Positions 1 to 8,038 of a stretch of DNA of 64,000 nt are shown in pieces. How positions within the stretch are numbered: position 1 is the first letter of the stretch; each line of letters opens with the position of its first letter. Location of the stretch: assembly GCA_964584315.1 (NCBI GenBank), contig CAZOZO010000014.1, positions 1-64,000 of the forward strand, read 5' to 3'. The position numbers and the translations under genes were made by a program. The stretch comes from CAXXOK01 sp964584315. Lineage in GTDB: Bacteria > Bacillota > Clostridia > Christensenellales > Aristaeellaceae. The notes beneath the pieces are model-generated. The model was given only the letters and a program-made list of their open reading frames with translations. It made no database searches and was not told where the DNA came from.

Positions 1-26
1 AGGTTCAAGTCCTGTTTCCCGCACCA
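1..26 (+). tRNA. tRNA, 3' end only (cut by window edge)
   Basis: The first bases are the T-arm (GG-TTCAAGT-CC), the 3' acceptor strand TTCCCGC, a discriminator A and an encoded CCA. The 5' half lies outside the window, so the anticodon is not visible. The T-loop and the ending resemble the complete tRNA-Leu at 47835, so leucine is a guess. A terminator follows at once. Confidence 0.85.
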
Positions 27-32
27 AACAAG

Positions 33-64
33 GAAGCGGCTCGAAAGGGCCGCTTCTTTGTTTT
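33..64 (+). terminator. Rho-independent terminator after the tRNA
   Basis: An 8-bp stem (GAAGCGGC / GCCGCTTC) with an 8-base loop is followed by a T-rich run broken by one G. It starts 6 bases after the tRNA CCA end and should terminate the tRNA transcript. Confidence 0.85.
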
Positions 65-203
65 ATCCCTTGCTTTGTGCCATTTTGGCTATCAGACCGC
101 ATGGCACGGTTCACTGGCTTTCCATCGGAAAACAACAAAGTAATCGCGTAACCCGTTGTCGAAGTGCCCCCCTGTCACCGCGCTGTCATTGAATATAGCA
201 TGA

Positions 204-249
204 AAGTGTGCTGCCAGCACACTTATCTGCCGTTGCCATCGGCTATAAT
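204..249 (+). promoter_or_regulatory. Palindrome plus -10 box upstream of the secreted-protein pair
   Basis: A perfect inverted repeat, AAGTGTGCT-gcc-AGCACACTT (204-224), lies about 20 bases before a consensus -10 TATAAT (244-249). I see no good -35 box at the right spacing; the palindrome sits where one would be. It could be an activator or repressor site for the gene starting at 343. The rest of 65-342 holds no gene I recognise. Confidence 0.4.
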
Positions 250-342
250 GGAGGCAATAACGGCGCGGCTCTCCATCGCATCAAAAGCATCAAACCCATC
301 AAGCCATAAGGATGTCTGGCGCAAATCGCAGGAGGGAACGAC

Positions 343-1158
343 ATGAAAAAACGGCTGCTTGTGATCACGGTGCTCCTGGGGCTTATACTGTGCTTCGCGT
401 GCCCCGCGTTGGCGAAAATCGTCCCCACGCCCGCAAGCGTCACGCTGGGCAGCAGGGAGATCGGGTTTGTGTCGGTTGCGTGCGACGGCAAAACCGTCAC
501 GCTCGTGCTCTCCGGCTTCGACGGCACAATCCACATCAAAAACAACAAGCAGGTGCTCACCTATCAGGCCTATATCGTTGTGGACGGCAAGACCGTGAAA
601 TGGAAAACGGGCGCGGCAGAGGGCGAAAATTACACCTACACCTACAAAGCGAAAAAGCTGCCGGAATCCATCAAGGTATTCCGCATCGAGGACACGTGGA
701 CGGGCCCCTACCTCGCCGCGGACATCGCGCTGACCGACGACGAATATATCCCCGTGGAATCAAGTGTCGCGCTGGGCGGCTATACCCTGACGGTCACGAC
801 CCCGCAAAAAGCCTTCAAGGGCAAGGGCTCGCTGACCAACGTAACGGCGAACTTGAATGTCGGCGGCGATATCATGCTCAAGGGCAGCACGCTGCCAAAG
901 TCTTTCTTCCAGTACAGCACGCAGGCGGAAACCATGCTCGTCGTGCCGGTAACGCTGAAAGCCGAACAGGGGCAGGCGCAGGATGCCAACCTCACGCAAA
1001 CCCTGCTTGCGGCGAAAATGAGCGACGGCACCATCCTGTATGACCTGTGGTACAGCGATCAGCTGGCCTGCTTCGTGTTCGACACCGGCGCCTACGCGGG
1101 CAAAACGCTGGGCACGACGGTGGCCGACGGTACCCTGACGTTTGGCTACATGAAATGA
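343..1158 (+). CDS. Secreted protein of unknown function
   Basis: This is a 271-residue protein that I do not recognise. Residues 1-24 form a clear signal peptide: two lysines, a Leu/Val-rich core and a cleavage-like end ACPALA. No lipobox cysteine is placed for lipidation. The mature part is rich in Thr, Val, Gly and Lys and looks beta-rich, with no cysteine cluster or catalytic motif that I can see. The start ATG has an AGGAGGG site upstream. The next gene, also secreted, begins 25 bases downstream, so the two probably form an operon. A surface or matrix role is possible but not shown. Confidence 0.75.
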   Translation: MKKRLLVITVLLGLILCFACPALAKIVPTPASVTLGSREIGFVSVACDGKTVTLVLSGFDGTIHIKNNKQVLTYQAYIVVDGKTVKWKTGAAEGENYTYTYKAKKLPESIKVFRIEDTWTGPYLAADIALTDDEYIPVESSVALGGYTLTVTTPQKAFKGKGSLTNVTANLNVGGDIMLKGSTLPKSFFQYSTQAETMLVVPVTLKAEQGQAQDANLTQTLLAAKMSDGTILYDLWYSDQLACFVFDTGAYAGKTLGTTVADGTLTFGYMK

Positions 1159-1183
1159 CCGACCGACGAAAGGAGCCTTGCAT

Positions 1184-1714
1184 ATGAAACGGAAAAAGAA
1201 TGAACGCCTCGGGCTGACCCTGACCGCCGCCCTGCTGCTGTGCTGCCTGTGCCTATATGCGCTTGCGGAGGAGGGCGCGCCCTTCCTGTGGCGCACGTAC
1301 ACGCTGAACGTGGCGCTGGTTTCCACCGACCCCGCCATCGTCAGCGTGAAGGATGCGCCCACCGACGGTCCCGTGGTGCTGGTGAAGCTGGTGCCGACCG
1401 CCGGTACCATGCGCACCGAAGATATCAAAAACTACTGTGAGGAGATCGCCCTGCGCGACAAGGACGGCGCCGAGTACAAACCCGCCATGTGGCGCGTGCG
1501 CGGCGTTGACTTTGATACCGTCAAAGGGCTGTTCAGCACCAAGCCCGAGCAGGACGCCCTCGAGCTGCTGTATTATTTGAAGGGAAAAACCGCAGATGCG
1601 CTGGTTGGCGCAAAGCTGCTGGTGCCTACCGGCGCGGAGGGCGAGATCACGACCGTAGAGCTGGATAAGGCCCCCCGCACCGTCAGCGCGGATGAAACCC
1701 CAAAGCCGGAGTAA
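1184..1714 (+). CDS. Secreted protein of unknown function
   Basis: This is a 176-residue protein. Residues 1-24 are a signal peptide (MKRKKNER, then a Leu/Cys-rich core, ending YALA before Glu-Glu). The mature region has many acidic residues and no motif I recognise. AGGAG at 1171-1175 is 8 bases from the ATG at 1184; an upstream in-frame TTG at 1178 is too close to that site to be the start. It lies just behind the secreted protein at 343 and is likely co-transcribed with it. Confidence 0.7.
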   Translation: MKRKKNERLGLTLTAALLLCCLCLYALAEEGAPFLWRTYTLNVALVSTDPAIVSVKDAPTDGPVVLVKLVPTAGTMRTEDIKNYCEEIALRDKDGAEYKPAMWRVRGVDFDTVKGLFSTKPEQDALELLYYLKGKTADALVGAKLLVPTGAEGEITTVELDKAPRTVSADETPKPE

Positions 1715-1880
1715 TACGACTGTAAAACCCTGGCGCTTCAGCCTCGCGGTGGCTTTGCCCGCTGCGTTTATCGCAAGGCTTCGGCGTATCGTTGCTCCTC
1801 GCTAAAGCACAATACCGCCCGCGAGCACGGGCGACATGGACGCTCGAAAATCGCATCCGCCGGAGACGAGTTGCCGAATA

Positions 1881-1912
1881 CAGCGCCGCAAACCATTGGG
1901 TTTGCGGCGCTG
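1881..1912. terminator. Strong hairpin between convergent genes, no T-run
   Basis: A perfect 14-bp stem (CAGCGCCGCAAACC and its complement) with a 4-base loop lies between the rightward secreted-protein pair and the leftward sugar operon. Neither side has a clear T-run, so bidirectional termination is plausible but not certain. Nothing else is recognised in 1715-1959. Confidence 0.4.
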
Positions 1913-1959
1913 TATGTGTGGGGCGGGCGTTCTGCGCGCCGGTCGCCATGGCAGCCTCG

Positions 1960-3075
1960 CTACCGCAAAGCGGCTCCGGCGGGGTGACACAGCACGAGCG
2001 TCATGTTGCCGTGTAGGGTCACATCCTCGGCGCCATAGGGGAAGAACAGCTCGCTGCCGCGGCGTACTGGCAGGCTGCCGCCGGGCGACAGCAGCTCGCC
2101 GGAGCCCTCCGTAACGATGCCGATGCGCACCGCGCCCGTGGGCGTGAGCCGCACGGCGCCACGCATCCGGATCATGGTCAGGGCGAAGTAAGGGGTTTGG
2201 GCATCGCCCACCAGCAGGCTTTCCTCCCCCCAGTCGCCGCTGCGCAGGGGCATGCGCTCCGTCTGCGTCGCCGCCAGCACAGCCTCGGGCGTGTGGCCTT
2301 CAAATACGAAGGATTCGAGCATCCGCCGCTCATAGCGGCTGTCCTCAATGGGGGCGAACACGCCCAGCGGGTTGCTCTCGCTGCGGTAGGCCAGCAGCCT
2401 TTCCTGCCGCATGGGCACGGCGGTCAGGTCGGTGGGCTCCTGCAGCTCGATCACGAAGCAGCCCTCGCCCAGCGCGTGCGGCATGCCCGCGGGGATGAAA
2501 TACGTCTCCCCCGCGCGGACGGGGAAGCGGTGGCACATGGCCTCGAGCCTTTCCATATCCCCGGCCCGGTAGGCAGCCTCGAATGCCGCGCGCGTGATGC
2601 CGGGCCGGAAGCCCAGCAGTATGCCGGGCGGCGCGGGCGCATCGCCCCGCGTGGCGAGCACATGCCAGCACTCCGTCTTGCCGCAGTCGCTGTTCCAATA
2701 GCGTTTGGCAATGTCGCGGGAGGGGTGGCATTGCAGCAGAAAATCGCGCCTGGCATCCAGATATTTGACCAGTATGCCCAGGTCGGCGCCGCAGCGCAGG
2801 AGGTGCGCCTCGCCCAAAACGGAGAGCGGCGCTTCATGAATGACTTCAAACAGGTACCGCCGCTGCCCGCCCGGCAGCATCACCTCCGCGCAGCCCAGAA
2901 AAGGGTGTTTGTCCGTGACCCCGTTGGCGCGCGTGACCGAGCCGATCCACGCCTCCGCGCCGTCCGGCGTGTCCTGCGGGTCAGGGCAGCCGCGGAATTT
3001 GTCGATCTCTCGGCCGCCCTCCCCTCGCAATTTGTTGGGCACCAGCTCCCACGGTTGTTGATACGTTCTGTCCAC
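1960..3075 (-). CDS. manA: Class I mannose-6-phosphate isomerase-like protein
   Basis: This 371-residue protein fits the zinc-dependent cupin isomerase family that interconverts mannose-6-phosphate and fructose-6-phosphate. The visible metal-site motifs are QCHPS near residue 115, the Glu of KTECWHVL near 135, and the His of PAGMPHALGEG near 202. A second cupin half with a beta-rich C-terminus follows. The start is GTG with GAGG seven bases upstream. It is the last gene of a leftward operon, nine bases behind an ABC sugar permease, which suggests that the imported sugar is a mannose-type or related aldose feeding into glycolysis. Exact substrate is inferred; some paralogues act on other sugar phosphates. 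Confidence 0.85.
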   Translation of the reverse strand: MDRTYQQPWELVPNKLRGEGGREIDKFRGCPDPQDTPDGAEAWIGSVTRANGVTDKHPFLGCAEVMLPGGQRRYLFEVIHEAPLSVLGEAHLLRCGADLGILVKYLDARRDFLLQCHPSRDIAKRYWNSDCGKTECWHVLATRGDAPAPPGILLGFRPGITRAAFEAAYRAGDMERLEAMCHRFPVRAGETYFIPAGMPHALGEGCFVIELQEPTDLTAVPMRQERLLAYRSESNPLGVFAPIEDSRYERRMLESFVFEGHTPEAVLAATQTERMPLRSGDWGEESLLVGDAQTPYFALTMIRMRGAVRLTPTGAVRIGIVTEGSGELLSPGGSLPVRRGSELFFPYGAEDVTLHGNMTLVLCHPAGAALR

Positions 3076-3084
3076 GTCTGCGCC

Positions 3085-4074
3085 TCAATCCCTCAGCTTA
3101 TCGCGGTAGGTCATCACCAGCAGCGATCCCAGCAGGATCGCGCCGCGCACGATAAACTGGATGTAGATGTTCCAGTTGAGGATGGTCATGCCGTTGATGA
3201 GCACGGAAATGAGCACCACGCCCACCAGCGTGCCCCAGATGCGGCCGGAGCCGCCCGTCATGCTCGTGCCGCCGATGATGGCCATGGTGATGCAGTCCAT
3301 GGGCCAATCCTTAGCATACGTCCAGTCCGCGTTCATGACCATCGCGGAGTTGACCCAGCCCGCCATCGTGGCGCACAGCTGTACGGTGATGAACACCACC
3401 GCCTTGGCCTTGAACACGTTGATGCCGCTCAGGCGCGCGGCCTCCTGATTGCCGCCGATGGCGTAGATGGAGCGGCCCGTGGTGGTGTGCTCCATCACGA
3501 TGTAGGAGATGATCCACATGACCAGAAAGATGAGCACCGGGTATGGCACGGTGCCAAACAGGCGGCCCATGCCCAGTTGCACGAACCACGGGGGGAACAT
3601 GTTGGGGATGGGGTAATTGTTGCAGATGGTGGCGCCCAGCCCAAACAGCAGGTACTGCGTTGCCAGCGTGATGATGAACGGCGGTATGTTGTACTTGTTC
3701 TGGATGGCCGCGTGAAAGGTGCCAAACAGCGCGGCGATGAGCATGGACGCGCCCATGCCCAGGATGCAGGCCAGCGTAAGGTCGAACCCCGCGGCGGTCA
3801 TCTGCTTGCCAAACACCGCCACGATCACGCCGGAGAGCGCCACCTGCGAGCCGGTCGACAGGTCGATCTTGCCCGCGATCAGGATCATGGTTACGCCCAG
3901 CGCGATGATGCCCTTGACTGCGCCGCTGCGCAGCAGGTTCATCCAGTTGCTCAGGGTCATGAAGTTGGGCGCGGATATCCACAGCGCCACCACCACCAGC
4001 GCCAGCACGATCTCGGTAACGTGGTTGAGGACGAACAGTCGGGTTTTCTTGTGGTCAAGCTTTGCGATGTTCAC
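3085..4074 (-). CDS. Sugar ABC transporter permease (RbsC/BPD_transp_2 family)
   Basis: This 329-residue, strongly hydrophobic protein has about eight to ten membrane segments. It carries the family signatures LGVTMILIAGKIDLSTGSQVAL near residue 60 and GGTSMTGGSGRIWGTLVG near 270, typical of ribose/galactose-type permeases. It would form the membrane channel with the ATPase encoded four bases upstream and the binding protein further up. The start is GTG with GGGAGG eight bases before it. Confidence 0.93.
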   Translation of the reverse strand: MNIAKLDHKKTRLFVLNHVTEIVLALVVVALWISAPNFMTLSNWMNLLRSGAVKGIIALGVTMILIAGKIDLSTGSQVALSGVIVAVFGKQMTAAGFDLTLACILGMGASMLIAALFGTFHAAIQNKYNIPPFIITLATQYLLFGLGATICNNYPIPNMFPPWFVQLGMGRLFGTVPYPVLIFLVMWIISYIVMEHTTTGRSIYAIGGNQEAARLSGINVFKAKAVVFITVQLCATMAGWVNSAMVMNADWTYAKDWPMDCITMAIIGGTSMTGGSGRIWGTLVGVVLISVLINGMTILNWNIYIQFIVRGAILLGSLLVMTYRDKLRD

Positions 4075-4078
4075 GGCT

Positions 4079-5572
4079 TCAGCCTCCCAAGCAGAGTGAA
4101 TACAGGTCGTTGGTGTGCGTGTTTTGGAGGCGTTCCCCCGTCAACTCGTCCACGATGCGCCCGCCGCGCATGATCAGGATGCGGTGGCAAACGCCCAGCA
4201 GCTCCTCGATCTCGGTGGATACAAAAATGCTGGAATGCCCCAGCCTGGATTGCTCCCACATGATCTCGAATATCTGCTGCTTGGCGTGCACGTCGATGCC
4301 GCGGGTGGGCTCGTCGTAGATCATGATGCTGGGGTCGTTGTTGAGCCAGTTGCCCACGACCACCTTTTGCTGGTTACCGCCGGACATCGAGCTGGCGCGC
4401 GCGTGAAGGCTGCTCAGCTTGATCTGGAGCGCGTCCACCTGCCGCTGGGCCATGGCGCGGCGCTTTCGCCGGCTCTCCACCCAGCCGCCGATGGTGGTGC
4501 GCTTGAGGCCCGCGTAGCACAGGTTGCTCTCGATGGTGTGCATCAGGATCAGGCCGTCCACCTTGCGATCCTCCGGGGTGAGGCCCAGCCCGGCGTTTTT
4601 CATCAGCATGGGCGAGCGCCGCCGGTAGCTTTTGCCGCCCACCACCACGCTGCCGCCGGTGCACGGCATGGAACCGAAGATGCCGTTCAGCAGCTCTGTG
4701 CGGCTGGAGCCCAGCACACCCGCGATGCCCAGTATCTCCCCGCGGTACAGCTTGAAGGAGACCCCCTCGTACCAGCCGGTGCGGGTCAGGTTTTTCACCT
4801 CCATGGCCACCTCGTCGCGGGGCACGGACTCGGCTGGGCGCACCTTGCTGCGCACGTCGCCAAACATCATGTAGATCATATCGGCGTTGGTCATCTGCGC
4901 CACGTCCCTGCGGCCGATGTACACGCCGTCGCGCAGCACGGTCACGGTGTCCGCGATCTCGTTGACCTCCGCCAGCTTGTGGGAAATATAGATGATGACG
5001 ACGCCCTTCTCCTTGACCCTGCGGATGGCCTCGAACAGCTTGTGCACTTCGTCCTTGGCCAGCGCGGAGGTGGGCTCGTCCAGGATCAGCACTTTGGGGT
5101 CGTGGCTCAAAGCCTTGCAAATCTCCACCACCTGCCGCTGCCACATGGGCAGGTGCTGGATCAGCGCGCGGGGGTCAAGGCGAAGGCCCATCTCAAGCAG
5201 CAGCAGCGCCGCGCGGCGACGGGCGCCCTGCCAGTCCACCAGCCCGTTCGCCTTGCGGGGCAGGCGGCCCAGAAATATGTTTTCGACCACGCTGAGCGTG
5301 GGCACCAGGCTCGTCTCCTGATAGACCAGCACGATGCCTTCCTGCGTGGCCTGCATGGTGCTGCTCACCTTCAGCACCTTGTCGCCCAGCCGCACGGTGC
5401 CCTCGGTGGCCGTCTCCGCGCCCGCGAATATCTTGACCAGCGTGGATTTGCCCGAGCCGTTTTTGCCGAGCAGGGCGTTGATCTTGCCGCCCTCAAAATG
5501 GCAGGATACCCCGTCCAGCGCCTTGGTGCCGGGGTAGATTTTGGTGATGTTCTCCGCGTAGATGGCGTTCAT
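4079..5572 (-). CDS. Sugar ABC transporter ATP-binding protein, two NBDs (RbsA/MglA type)
   Basis: This protein of about 497 residues has two nucleotide-binding domains in tandem. The first has Walker A GKNGSGKST and Walker B VLILDEPTSAL. The second has a degenerate Walker A (GVLGSSRTE), the signature SGGNQQK and Walker B IMIYDEPTRGID. This pattern is normal for the carbohydrate uptake family 2. I use the ATG at 5572; a TTG at 5584 is an alternative, and neither has ideal ribosome-site spacing. It powers import with the permease just downstream. Confidence 0.93.
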   Translation of the reverse strand: MNAIYAENITKIYPGTKALDGVSCHFEGGKINALLGKNGSGKSTLVKIFAGAETATEGTVRLGDKVLKVSSTMQATQEGIVLVYQETSLVPTLSVVENIFLGRLPRKANGLVDWQGARRRAALLLLEMGLRLDPRALIQHLPMWQRQVVEICKALSHDPKVLILDEPTSALAKDEVHKLFEAIRRVKEKGVVIIYISHKLAEVNEIADTVTVLRDGVYIGRRDVAQMTNADMIYMMFGDVRSKVRPAESVPRDEVAMEVKNLTRTGWYEGVSFKLYRGEILGIAGVLGSSRTELLNGIFGSMPCTGGSVVVGGKSYRRRSPMLMKNAGLGLTPEDRKVDGLILMHTIESNLCYAGLKRTTIGGWVESRRKRRAMAQRQVDALQIKLSSLHARASSMSGGNQQKVVVGNWLNNDPSIMIYDEPTRGIDVHAKQQIFEIMWEQSRLGHSSIFVSTEIEELLGVCHRILIMRGGRIVDELTGERLQNTHTNDLYSLCLGG

Positions 5573-5644
5573 ATGCGTTGCCAAACCTCATTTCTGCTTG
5601 GAGAAAAAGGCGGGGAGGGTCGCCCGCTCCCCGCCGGATGGATA

Positions 5645-6634
5645 TCACTTGGCGGCCAGCTCGTGGAAGCGATCCAGCCACGCCTGCACGTCGGGCAGGT
5701 CCTTCACGGAGTGGATGATGCCCGCAAGGTACACGGTCTCGCCGCGCTTGCCCTCGGTCGCCTCACCGCGGATGGTGTGCACCAGCTGCTCCACGGCCTT
5801 ATAGCCCATGGTGTACATATCCTGCTCTAGCGTGCAGTACAGCGGGGTGCCTTCCTCCAAAAGCTGCATGGCCACCTGCTCGCCCATGTCGTAGCCCACC
5901 ACGCAGATCTGCTGGGAAAGGCCCATGCCCTTGACCACCTGCACGGCGATGGAGGTGAAGGCGGCGGAGGTGTTGTAGAACACGTTGCAATCCGGCGCGC
6001 CGGTCAGCATCGCTTCGATGATGGGCACATTGTCCTGCTTGGAGGTGGAGGACTGCTGGGCCACGATGTCATAGGTGAAGCCGTAGGCCTTGAGCGCGTC
6101 CAGGAAACCGCCGTAGCGCGCCTTGGACTGCTCCGGGATGGCAGCGTCAAAATCGATGATGGCGATCTTGAGGGGCTTGTCCTTGCCGTAACGCTCCTCC
6201 AGCACGGGGGCCATGAACTCGCCCAGCTTCTGGCCGTTCAGGTAATCCTGCGAGGTGAAGCCGCCGCAGATAAAATCCGCGCTTTTGAGCTTGATGTTGG
6301 CCACGGCGATCTCCACGCCGCGGGCATAGGCTTCCCGCAGCATGGGGGAGGAGGCCTCCTCGGAGTACGGGGTGATGGCGATGCCCTTCACGCCCATATC
6401 CACATAGCCGTTGATGAGCTGCTGTTCGTTGGCGATGTCGCCCATCGAGTTGCCGATCAACAGCTCTACGCCCAGGGCCTCGGCGGCGTCCTGATAGCCC
6501 TGCTGCACCATCTTCATGGTAAACTCATCCTTGAATACGATACCGGCGATTTTGATCGGTTCTTCCGCGACGGCGGAGATGCACACACCAAGCAGCATGA
6601 CCAGGGCCAGGCAAAGGGAAAGCGCTTTTTTCAT
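5645..6634 (-). CDS. Sugar ABC transporter substrate-binding protein (periplasmic-binding type 1)
   Basis: This 329-residue exported protein has a signal peptide over residues 1-23 (MKKALS, hydrophobic core, SAVAEE). There is no lipobox at the cleavage point, although a cysteine sits in the core. The mature part has the RbsB-like two-lobe layout, with an early KIAGIVFKDEF strand and the late GYDMGEQVAMQLLEEG hinge region. The ATG at 6634 has AGGTGG upstream; a longer reading from 6655 lacks a site. It is the first transport gene of the operon, 72 bases before the ATPase. Confidence 0.9.
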   Translation of the reverse strand: MKKALSLCLALVMLLGVCISAVAEEPIKIAGIVFKDEFTMKMVQQGYQDAAEALGVELLIGNSMGDIANEQQLINGYVDMGVKGIAITPYSEEASSPMLREAYARGVEIAVANIKLKSADFICGGFTSQDYLNGQKLGEFMAPVLEERYGKDKPLKIAIIDFDAAIPEQSKARYGGFLDALKAYGFTYDIVAQQSSTSKQDNVPIIEAMLTGAPDCNVFYNTSAAFTSIAVQVVKGMGLSQQICVVGYDMGEQVAMQLLEEGTPLYCTLEQDMYTMGYKAVEQLVHTIRGEATEGKRGETVYLAGIIHSVKDLPDVQAWLDRFHELAAK

Positions 6635-6828
6635 GGATTGGGAACCACCTTTCACTTTTCTTGAACTATTGCGGTTTCAAAACCTTTGCGCGGCCATGCC
6701 GCGGCGCCTGCACCCCTGCCATTGCCGCGAAGCCTCGTCGCGCCGAGGGCTCGCGCCTGACCGGAGAGAGGAACCGCCGGCGAACGTTGCCGCTGGAAGG
6801 GTTTCATAACCGTTTGATTCAGACGCGG

Positions 6829-7764
6829 TCATTCTCCGCGTCGAATTTCCTTGCTGGCGCGCTGCTGCTTGCGCCACTGGGACGGCGAGGCGACCTCCCA
6901 CTTGCGAAAGAAGCGGCTGAAGTAGAACATATCCTGAAAGCCGCACTCCAGCGCTACCTCGCTGATGGATAGATCGCCGATCATCAGCAGCTCCTTGGCG
7001 CGCTCCAGCGTGCGCTTCTGCAAATACACCACGGGCGATTCGCCCATCTCCTGCCGGAACAGCCGCCCGAAGCTGGAGGGCGACAGGTCGCACACGTCCG
7101 AAAGCTTGCCCACCGAGATGGTGCCCACGGGCTGCGAGTCCATGTATTGCAGCGCCGCCTCGATGCGCCGGTAGCCGATGCTGCGGGGGCGCTTGCGGAA
7201 CGTGCCCTCGCTGAGCATGGTCAAAAGCTCGTATACACGCGACACGATCAGCGCGGGGGGCGTGAAGCCGCTGCCTGAGAGCCGCGCGATTCGCTCGCAG
7301 AGCTTGAAGAACGGCACCATCTGCGAAAAGCGAAGCACCTCGATACGGGTGCCCAGCGTGCAGGGCTCGCCGGTCTCGTCCTGCATCTCAAACCCCAGAA
7401 AGACCACGTTGGCCGTGCGCACGCCCTCGGTGCCGTCGCGCTTGACACCGTCCCAGTAATAGTTGCCGTCCGGCAGGTTGGTCAGATCCGCGCCGTCGCC
7501 GATGATGCGGCGGGCGTAGAACTCATAGCGCATCCCCTGCGGGATCACCACCAGGTCGCCGGGGGCGGCGGTGGCCAGCACCTCGCGCGTGCCGATGTCC
7601 AGATAGTCCGCCTCCACGCCAAGGATCAGCATGATGGCGGTGTTGCCGCGCCCGCCCTCCTGTATGATCCAGTTGCTGCTCTCGCGCCAGTATTGCATAT
7701 GGGCGATCACGTGCCGCAGGCTGTATTCGAGGTTGCGCAGGCCGGATAGCGGGATTGCCTTCAT
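6829..7764 (-). CDS. AraC-family transcriptional regulator
   Basis: This protein of about 311 residues has an N-terminal ligand/cupin-like half and a C-terminal double helix-turn-helix (residues about 205-300). The C-terminal half includes ISVGKLSDVCDLSPSSFGRLF and ISEVALECGFQDMFYFSRFFRKW, the two AraC helices. The ATG at 7764 has GGAGGG six bases upstream; the open frame extends further but without such a site. It lies directly upstream of the sugar importer in the same direction and is the probable local activator, sensing the sugar through the cupin half. An inverted promoter pair separates it from the divergent gene at 8039. Confidence 0.9.
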   Translation of the reverse strand: MKAIPLSGLRNLEYSLRHVIAHMQYWRESSNWIIQEGGRGNTAIMLILGVEADYLDIGTREVLATAAPGDLVVIPQGMRYEFYARRIIGDGADLTNLPDGNYYWDGVKRDGTEGVRTANVVFLGFEMQDETGEPCTLGTRIEVLRFSQMVPFFKLCERIARLSGSGFTPPALIVSRVYELLTMLSEGTFRKRPRSIGYRRIEAALQYMDSQPVGTISVGKLSDVCDLSPSSFGRLFRQEMGESPVVYLQKRTLERAKELLMIGDLSISEVALECGFQDMFYFSRFFRKWEVASPSQWRKQQRASKEIRRGE

Positions 7765-7823
7765 AGGTGCCCTCCGCAAGCGTGGATTTGTGATATTGTT
7801 CGCCTTGGCCATTCATCGACCTC

Positions 7824-7853
7824 AATATACAGGATGGATGCGTGAAATGTCCA
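7824..7853 (-). promoter_or_regulatory. Promoter of the AraC regulator / sugar operon
   Basis: Read on the minus strand: -35 TGGACA, 18-base spacer, -10 TATATT. It lies about 60 bases upstream of the ATG at 7764. Confidence 0.6.
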
Positions 7854-7921
7854 TGCACTATCCCGCCATTAATATGGACTTTTTACCGCAAGCGCGGACG
7901 TTTTTGACCGCCGTCGCCGTA

Positions 7922-7950
7922 TTGACACCGCTATTGATTTGCTGTATATT
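7922..7950 (+). promoter_or_regulatory. Promoter of the divergent AraC-type regulator
   Basis: Consensus -35 TTGACA, 17-base spacer, -10 TATATT, about 90 bases upstream of the start at 8039. The divergent promoters leave about 70 bases between them for shared operators. Confidence 0.7.
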
Positions 7951-8038
7951 GGGCGGCAGATAGCGTTCGCTCCGCCATTCATCACAACGTAAACAGGCAA
8001 CCGACCATTCACTTTTTCATGAGATGGAGTGGATTACT

